From Dehalococcoidia bacterium (lineage in GTDB: Bacteria > Chloroflexota > Dehalococcoidia > JACQUA01), in NCBI GenBank assembly GCA_030689845.1, contig JAUYHV010000194.1, positions 1 through 27,254 on the forward strand: a stretch of 27,254 nucleotides of DNA, in the 5' to 3' direction. The position numbers and the translations under genes are program-made. The stretch's first letter is position 1. Each line of letters begins with the position of its first letter. This document shows positions 23,360-27,254 of the stretch, piece after piece. Below the pieces are notes generated by a model that had not been told where the DNA came from, did not search any database, and saw nothing but the letters and a program-made list of their open reading frames with translations.

Positions 23360-24094
23360 TCACGCTCTGTTCGAAATTGGGCGCCGCACAGGGATACCGG
23401 ACCTCCTTGGATAGTTTGGAGGTGTTTGTCCAAGTTTTTCAATAACGATAACATACCGGTTATCTTTAAGCTCAGGGAGATTTACTTTAATCTTCCCCGG
23501 CGGAGCCCCACCCAGAGCGGTAATGGCTCTCTGTGCCAGTGCGATTTCCGTATCCAGACCCCCTTTTTTCAAGGCAATAAATTTACCACCGGGTAGGCAA
23601 AAAGGCAAGCACAGCTCCACCAGGGTAGGCAGAGGAGCAACTGCCCGGGATACAACGATGTCGAATTTTTCCCTGTATTCAGGCCGGCGCCCCAGTTCTT
23701 CAGCCCTGCCATGGATTACTTCTACGAAACGCAAATCAAGCTTTTCGGTGAGGTGACCAAGAAAGGAAATCTTTTTTCCTGTCGAATCAAGAAGAAACAG
23801 GTGTAAATCAGGAAAGGCTATCTTGAGAGGAATTCCCGGTAGGCCTGCCCCTGTACCGACGTCAAGGATACTGGCGTTCCCTTCAAACGGGAAATTTCCT
23901 TTTTCGGATGCAAGAACGCAGGTCAGGGAGTCTAAAAAATGGAAAACCTGCACTTTTTCGTTTTCCACAATGGTGGTGAGGTTCATCCGGGAATTCCATT
24001 CGGTCATCTCCTGGTAATAAGACCTGAAAAGTTCCATTTGTTCAGCGCTGAGGTCGATTCCTAAGTTTTTAGCTCCCCGGAATAGAATATCCAT
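23360..24094 (-). CDS. rsmG: 16S rRNA (guanine-N7) methyltransferase RsmG
   Basis: This 244-residue enzyme methylates N7 of G527 in 16S rRNA using S-adenosylmethionine. MNLTTI near the start, HFLDSL, the SAM-binding motif LDVGTGAGLPGIPLKI (about 76-91), and VSRAVAPLPTLVEL are the family blocks. The tail YPRRSGIPVRRPI is the common C-terminal signature. It is first of the minus-strand cluster rsmG-dgt-dnaG-rpoD. The AT-rich spacer upstream has a TATAAT on this strand but no good -35. Confidence 0.95.
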   Translation of the reverse strand: MDILFRGAKNLGIDLSAEQMELFRSYYQEMTEWNSRMNLTTIVENEKVQVFHFLDSLTCVLASEKGNFPFEGNASILDVGTGAGLPGIPLKIAFPDLHLFLLDSTGKKISFLGHLTEKLDLRFVEVIHGRAEELGRRPEYREKFDIVVSRAVAPLPTLVELCLPFCLPGGKFIALKKGGLDTEIALAQRAITALGGAPPGKIKVNLPELKDNRYVIVIEKLGQTPPNYPRRSGIPVRRPISNRA

Positions 24095-24229
24095 AACCTA
24101 TTTTAAAATAATTATATCATTTATAGTAATATGCAATAATAATTTGGTTTTGCAATATTCACCATGTATAAAAGATAAACGAACATTAATTATATACATA
24201 AGAACATACAACATGTGCATGTAACAAAT

Positions 24230-24307
24230 ATGAGTAAATTGTTTCGCGGAGGAGGTAGGGGAGCAGGAAAATGGATTATCATTAACTCTACCGAAAAAAA
24301 ACTTTAA
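24230..24307 (+). CDS. Possible 25-codon leader ORF before the amidohydrolase
   Basis: An ATG at 24230 opens a frame reading MSKLFRGGGRGAGKW, IIINSTEKKL and stop, ending 16 bases before the amidohydrolase. A strong Shine-Dalgarno-like run, GGAGGAGGT, lies inside it and could instead serve a four-codon ORF at 24281. Neither has other support. The 229-base spacer otherwise holds only AT-rich sequence. Confidence 0.2.
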   Translation: MSKLFRGGGRGAGKWIIINSTEKKL

Positions 24308-24323
24308 TATCCCGTAAAAAATA

Positions 24324-25874
24324 ATGAAATCAAAAGCCGATAAAATATTTTTTAATGCCAGCGTAATAACGATGGATCCTTTATTGCCCGAGGCCGGTTG
24401 CGTGGTTATTGGCGGGCAACATATTGTTGCTGTCGGGGGAAACGATTTACGGGATGTTTATTGTTCAGACGTCACCGAGGAGATAGACTGTGGTGGTCTG
24501 ACACTTCTGCCGGGGTTTAATGATGCCCATTGTCATCTCATTGGCATGGCTAATACGATGCTTAATTTGGACTGCACTCCCGGGAAAGTGCAGTGTATCG
24601 ATGATATAAAAAAGTTAGTTCTTACCGCGTCAATTAACACCAGGAGTGGAGAATGGATAATAGGAGAGGGGTACGATGAGTTTTCACTGTTAGAAAAAAG
24701 ACATCCGAACCGCTGGGACCTGGATGAAGTATCCCAAAATCACCCCGTTAAGTTGAATCACCGCTCCCGGCATGCCTGTGTTTTGAACGGCAGAGCGCTG
24801 GAACTGGCAGGAATTAATTTTGAAACCCCGGACCCCCCAGGCGGCCTTATCGACAGGGAACCGGGAACGGGTGAACCAACAGGTTTGCTTTACGAAATGA
24901 GCCATTATTTAAAATTAAAGGGCATACCTCCCGGGAAACCGGAACGTTTGACTGCAGGGATAAAGCTGGCGGGGAAAAAACTACTCTCCTTCGGGATTAC
25001 ATCTATACAGGATGCCACTGTGAGCAACGACATGGAGCAGTGGGAATTATTTCAAGATATAAAAGGCAGAGACGTAATTCAAAGCCGGATTTCACTAATG
25101 ATGGGGGTTAAAGCCTTGCCGGACCTTAAAAAACTGGGAATGGAGCCCCGTCATGGGGATGACGGGCTCCGGCTGGGGGCAATTAAGGTAGTCCTCGATA
25201 AGACGACGGGAAGGCTTTTCCCTTCAAAAGAGGAGCTGGGAGAAATGGTAACTGCTGCTCATAGAGCCGGCTATCAGGTGGCAGTTCATGCCATAGAGGA
25301 GGAAGATATAAGTGCAGCCGCTTCGGTTTTTCAGGATGTTTTGAATCAATATCCCCGGGAGGGGCATAGACACCGTATTGAACACTGCTCTATCTGTCCG
25401 GATTATTTGATCGGGAAACTGACTGCCCTGGGGATTGGGGTTGTTACCAATCCGGTTTTTCTTTACTGCAACGGGGACAGGTACCTTTCTGATGTTCCAG
25501 CTGAAAAAATACCTCTACTTTACAGGTTTAAATCCATAAACGAGTCAGGGATACCCGTAGCTGCCGGATCTGATTTCCCGGTGGCCCCTTCTGAGCCGGT
25601 TCTGGGTATTTACGGAGCGGTAACCCGCTGCACGAAATCGGGTCGAAATATTTTTCCCGAAGAATGTATATCTATACGCGATGCCCTGGAGATGTGCACT
25701 ACCCGGCCGGCGTATAATTCTTTTGAGGAAGTTTACAAAGGTTCTTTATCTCCGGGAAAACTGGGGGATATGGTATTGTTGTCCCGCAATCCTTTGACCA
25801 CAGATAAAGAAGAATTAAAAGACATAAAAGTTGTGAGGACGATTATCGGGGGTAAAACAGTATGGGAAAAATGA
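24324..25874 (+). CDS. YtcJ-type metal-dependent amidohydrolase
   Basis: This is a 516-residue protein of the amidohydrolase superfamily, subgroup Amidohydro_3 (YtcJ and N-substituted formamide deformylase relatives). It has the opening beta domain ending in GGLTLLPGFNDAHCHL (HxH at about 69-71). Further ligands lie in VAVHAIEEED and HRIEHCSICPD, and the catalytic aspartate in AAGSDFPVAP. The C-terminal KGSLSPGKLGDMVLLS returns to the beta domain. It likely hydrolyses a C-N bond in an amide or formamide; the substrate cannot be told. ATG at 24324 has only a weak ribosome binding site. No signal peptide is seen, so it is cytoplasmic. Confidence 0.85.
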   Translation: MKSKADKIFFNASVITMDPLLPEAGCVVIGGQHIVAVGGNDLRDVYCSDVTEEIDCGGLTLLPGFNDAHCHLIGMANTMLNLDCTPGKVQCIDDIKKLVLTASINTRSGEWIIGEGYDEFSLLEKRHPNRWDLDEVSQNHPVKLNHRSRHACVLNGRALELAGINFETPDPPGGLIDREPGTGEPTGLLYEMSHYLKLKGIPPGKPERLTAGIKLAGKKLLSFGITSIQDATVSNDMEQWELFQDIKGRDVIQSRISLMMGVKALPDLKKLGMEPRHGDDGLRLGAIKVVLDKTTGRLFPSKEELGEMVTAAHRAGYQVAVHAIEEEDISAAASVFQDVLNQYPREGHRHRIEHCSICPDYLIGKLTALGIGVVTNPVFLYCNGDRYLSDVPAEKIPLLYRFKSINESGIPVAAGSDFPVAPSEPVLGIYGAVTRCTKSGRNIFPEECISIRDALEMCTTRPAYNSFEEVYKGSLSPGKLGDMVLLSRNPLTTDKEELKDIKVVRTIIGGKTVWEK

Positions 25875-25887
25875 TTAACCAGCGTGT

Positions 25888-25916
25888 TTGACTATAAAAG
25901 GGATAAGAGTTACACT
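25888..25916 (+). promoter_or_regulatory. Promoter of the FmdB-type gene
   Basis: TTGACT at 25888-25893 and TACACT at 25911-25916 are 17 bases apart. AGGAG at 25923-25927 follows and precedes the ATG by 11 bases. Confidence 0.5.
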
Positions 25917-25938
25917 AATTTCAGGAGACTAAATAACA

Positions 25939-26169
25939 ATGCCTGTATATGAATATTTTTGCCAGAAGTGCAATACAAAGTTCGAATTGCTGCGTCCTTT
26001 GAGCAGGGCCGATGAAAAGGCGTTGTGTGATTGTTGTCATTCCGAAGGTAAAAGGGTCGTTTCTACTTTCGCAGCCCTGAGCAGGGGTTCCGATGGGGGC
26101 TTAGTTCCTGCAGGCGGTGGTGGTTCGTGCGGGGGGTGTACCTCAACAGGCTGCGCTACCTGCAGATAA
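25939..26169 (+). CDS. FmdB-type zinc ribbon protein
   Basis: This is a 76-residue protein with the FmdB/CxxC regulatory zinc ribbon: MPVYEYFCQKCNTKFELL (C8, C11), then CDCC (C30, C33). It ends in a glycine- and cysteine-rich tail, GGSCGGCTSTGCATC, which is common in this family and may bind extra metal. FmdB was first named as a putative regulator of formamidase in Methylophilus. Here it follows an amidohydrolase of the formamide-deformylase group by 64 bases, which may or may not be meaningful, since the family is widespread. Confidence 0.88.
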   Translation: MPVYEYFCQKCNTKFELLRPLSRADEKALCDCCHSEGKRVVSTFAALSRGSDGGLVPAGGGGSCGGCTSTGCATCR

Positions 26170-26201
26170 AAAAAGCGGTGGTTCAATAACAACCTGAAAA
26201 G

Positions 26202-26921
26202 TTATTGTGGTGGAAGGGGCTCTACTTCCGGGGGGTGATTAGACCCCCGTTTTTTTAGCAGCAAGGTCATTAATCCACAAATTATTGCTGCCTCAACCGC
26301 TACAGCAATACCGATGTATAAAGTCGCGTCGAAAAAGAACCCTTCCGTAAACATTTTGATCAAATAATCCCTTGATGGATCCAGCACCCACAAATCGTTG
26401 CTGAAGCTCAAAAGGTGGAACCCAAGAAAAAAGCCCTGGAAGTTAAAGACAACAAAAGCTGATAAAATCAACACAACAGCAAGTGTTGCCAGGCTCCCTT
26501 TCAATATGAGCCTGAAAATAGACCGGCGGAATTTACCTTTCCGCCAGAAAAAACCGATGCTGCCAAATATTATTACATACAGTATGGAGGACCACTGCAA
26601 CAAATAGGAGAAATTGATGAGTCCCTTGACATCTTTCATGTGCTCAATTTCTCTCTCGTTGAACAAATCAACGGTTTTACCTCCCAACGGCACTTTAATA
26701 TCCAGGTATTCCCGGTCGGAATTATAATAGTCAATCATCTGGAGCACAACAAGCTTTAGTTCTGGTTTTCCGATGCCTGTTGATGCCGGGATGTTGTATT
26801 TGTCGAAGCCGTTGTTATACAGGGAAGGGCTGTTTGCGGCTACCGATACTGAGGTTGAAGTAAGTAATAGCGGCCAGGCTAAAATGAATAACAGGCTACC
26901 GGCGATAGATAATAGCTTCAT
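26202..26921 (-). CDS. TIGR01906-type integral membrane protein
   Basis: This is a 239-residue membrane protein. Hydrophobic spans are visible at about 4-28, 104-125, 140-165 and 198-222. The first external loop carries the family-like block LGGKTVDLFNEREIEHMKDVKGL; the second has FSNDLWVLDPSRDYLIKMF. These fit TIGR01906, a family of small integral membrane proteins of unknown role found in Gram-positive and Chloroflexota genomes. AAGGAA precedes the ATG by 6 bases. It is convergent with the FmdB gene. Confidence 0.8.
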   Translation of the reverse strand: MKLLSIAGSLLFILAWPLLLTSTSVSVAANSPSLYNNGFDKYNIPASTGIGKPELKLVVLQMIDYYNSDREYLDIKVPLGGKTVDLFNEREIEHMKDVKGLINFSYLLQWSSILYVIIFGSIGFFWRKGKFRRSIFRLILKGSLATLAVVLILSAFVVFNFQGFFLGFHLLSFSNDLWVLDPSRDYLIKMFTEGFFFDATLYIGIAVAVEAAIICGLMTLLLKKRGSNHPPEVEPLPPQ

Positions 26922-26951
26922 AGAAATTCCTTGCTGTCAACGAATATGACG

Positions 26952-26981
26952 ATATTAGATGTTTTCGGCGGCTATTGTCAA
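26952..26981 (-). promoter_or_regulatory. Promoter of the TIGR01906-type gene
   Basis: On the minus strand, TTGACA (plus 26976-26981) and TAATAT (plus 26952-26957) are 18 bases apart, ending about 30 bases before the start codon. Confidence 0.6.
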
Positions 26982-27183
26982 AAAAATTCCGGGGAATGCA
27001 TAATTCCGACCGGAACCCCGTTGATAAATTGACCGGGTGTTTACCTCGGGCAGTATTTGGCAGAATTCGCCGTAATAGAACGGGCACCGGAATCTGAATA
27101 ATTGCCAACTTTACGGGGGACCTGGTATTTGTTGACATAATACTATATACCGAACAGTGAAAACAAAAGGGGAACAATTAAAG

Positions 27184-27254
27184 ATGAAAGAAAATTTGAC
27201 CGGTTTTGACCGGTTGTTAGAAATAGTTGCTTATTTAAGAAGTCCGGAGGGTTG
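27184..27254 (+). CDS. mazG: MazG nucleotide pyrophosphohydrolase, N-terminal fragment
   Basis: The last 23 codons of the window read MKENLTGFDRLLEIVAYLRS and then PEG before the edge. The block FDRLLEIVAxLRSPEG is the standard opening of MazG, which hydrolyses nucleoside triphosphates to monophosphates and helps clear non-canonical nucleotides. AAGGGGA lies 11 bases before the ATG. The catalytic helices are outside the window, so this rests on the N-terminal block alone. It is divergent from the membrane protein gene. Confidence 0.75.
   Translation, partial: MKENLTGFDRLLEIVAYLRSPEG

Noticed and set aside
23299..23454. N-terminal extension of the dGTPase into rsmG
   Set aside because: Much of it overlaps rsmG out of frame and lacks similarity to the family.
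26896..27177. 93-codon minus-strand frame near the right edge
   Set aside because: It covers the promoter of the membrane protein gene and the spacer before mazG, and has no family resemblance.
1..27254. tRNA, rRNA and CRISPR arrays
   Set aside because: No cloverleaf with a TTCRA-type arm, no rRNA sequence and no regularly spaced repeats were seen while reading the spacers.

Overview
The window reads as chromosomal DNA of an anaerobic bacterium. My best guess is a Dehalococcoidia-like member of the Chloroflexota; a deep-branching Gram-positive anaerobe is the alternative. The guess rests on a housekeeping sigma factor with a long insert between regions 1.2 and 2.1, a DNA primase zinc finger ending CX3C instead of CX2C, the rsmG-dgt-dnaG-rpoD gene order, and a cobalamin-dependent methylmalonyl-CoA mutase subunit with its epimerase. 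None of this was tested by a database search.

Layout, left to right. (1) 1-1433: the 3' end of a ferredoxin-like gene, then a promoter and the infC-rpmI-rplT operon (IF3, bL35, bL20), closed by a hairpin terminator that lies inside the coding end of the convergent cinA. (2) 1369-4217, minus strand: a promoter and TPP riboswitch drive thiC, followed closely by cinA. (3) About 4300-9050: an AT-richer accessory stretch. It holds a consensus promoter in front of a broken antitoxin-like gene, a lone divergent argC, an IS5-like insertion sequence, and a compact three-gene operon. That operon encodes a zinc-ribbon/winged-helix protein, a DUF488 protein and an unrecognised 260-residue protein, and is preceded by a perfect 30-bp palindrome over the promoter -10 box. 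It is the best candidate here for an undescribed system.

(4) 9060-12014: methylmalonyl-CoA mutase small subunit and epimerase (minus), divergent from a TIGR03960-type radical SAM protein (plus). (5) 12148-16475, minus: an SbcC/Rad50-like ATPase and, upstream of it, an RNase J-like metallo-beta-lactamase nuclease; no sbcD is present. (6) 16705-18033: ffh of the signal recognition particle. (7) 18096-24094, minus: rsmG, dgt, dnaG, rpoD and a small membrane-anchored protein, a classic macromolecular synthesis cluster. (8) 24324-27254: a YtcJ-type amidohydrolase, an FmdB zinc ribbon, a TIGR01906-type membrane protein (minus), and the first codons of mazG running off the right edge.

No tRNA, rRNA or CRISPR array was recognised. 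Promoter calls are matches by eye to -35/-10 hexamers. Residue numbers were counted by hand and may be off by a few.
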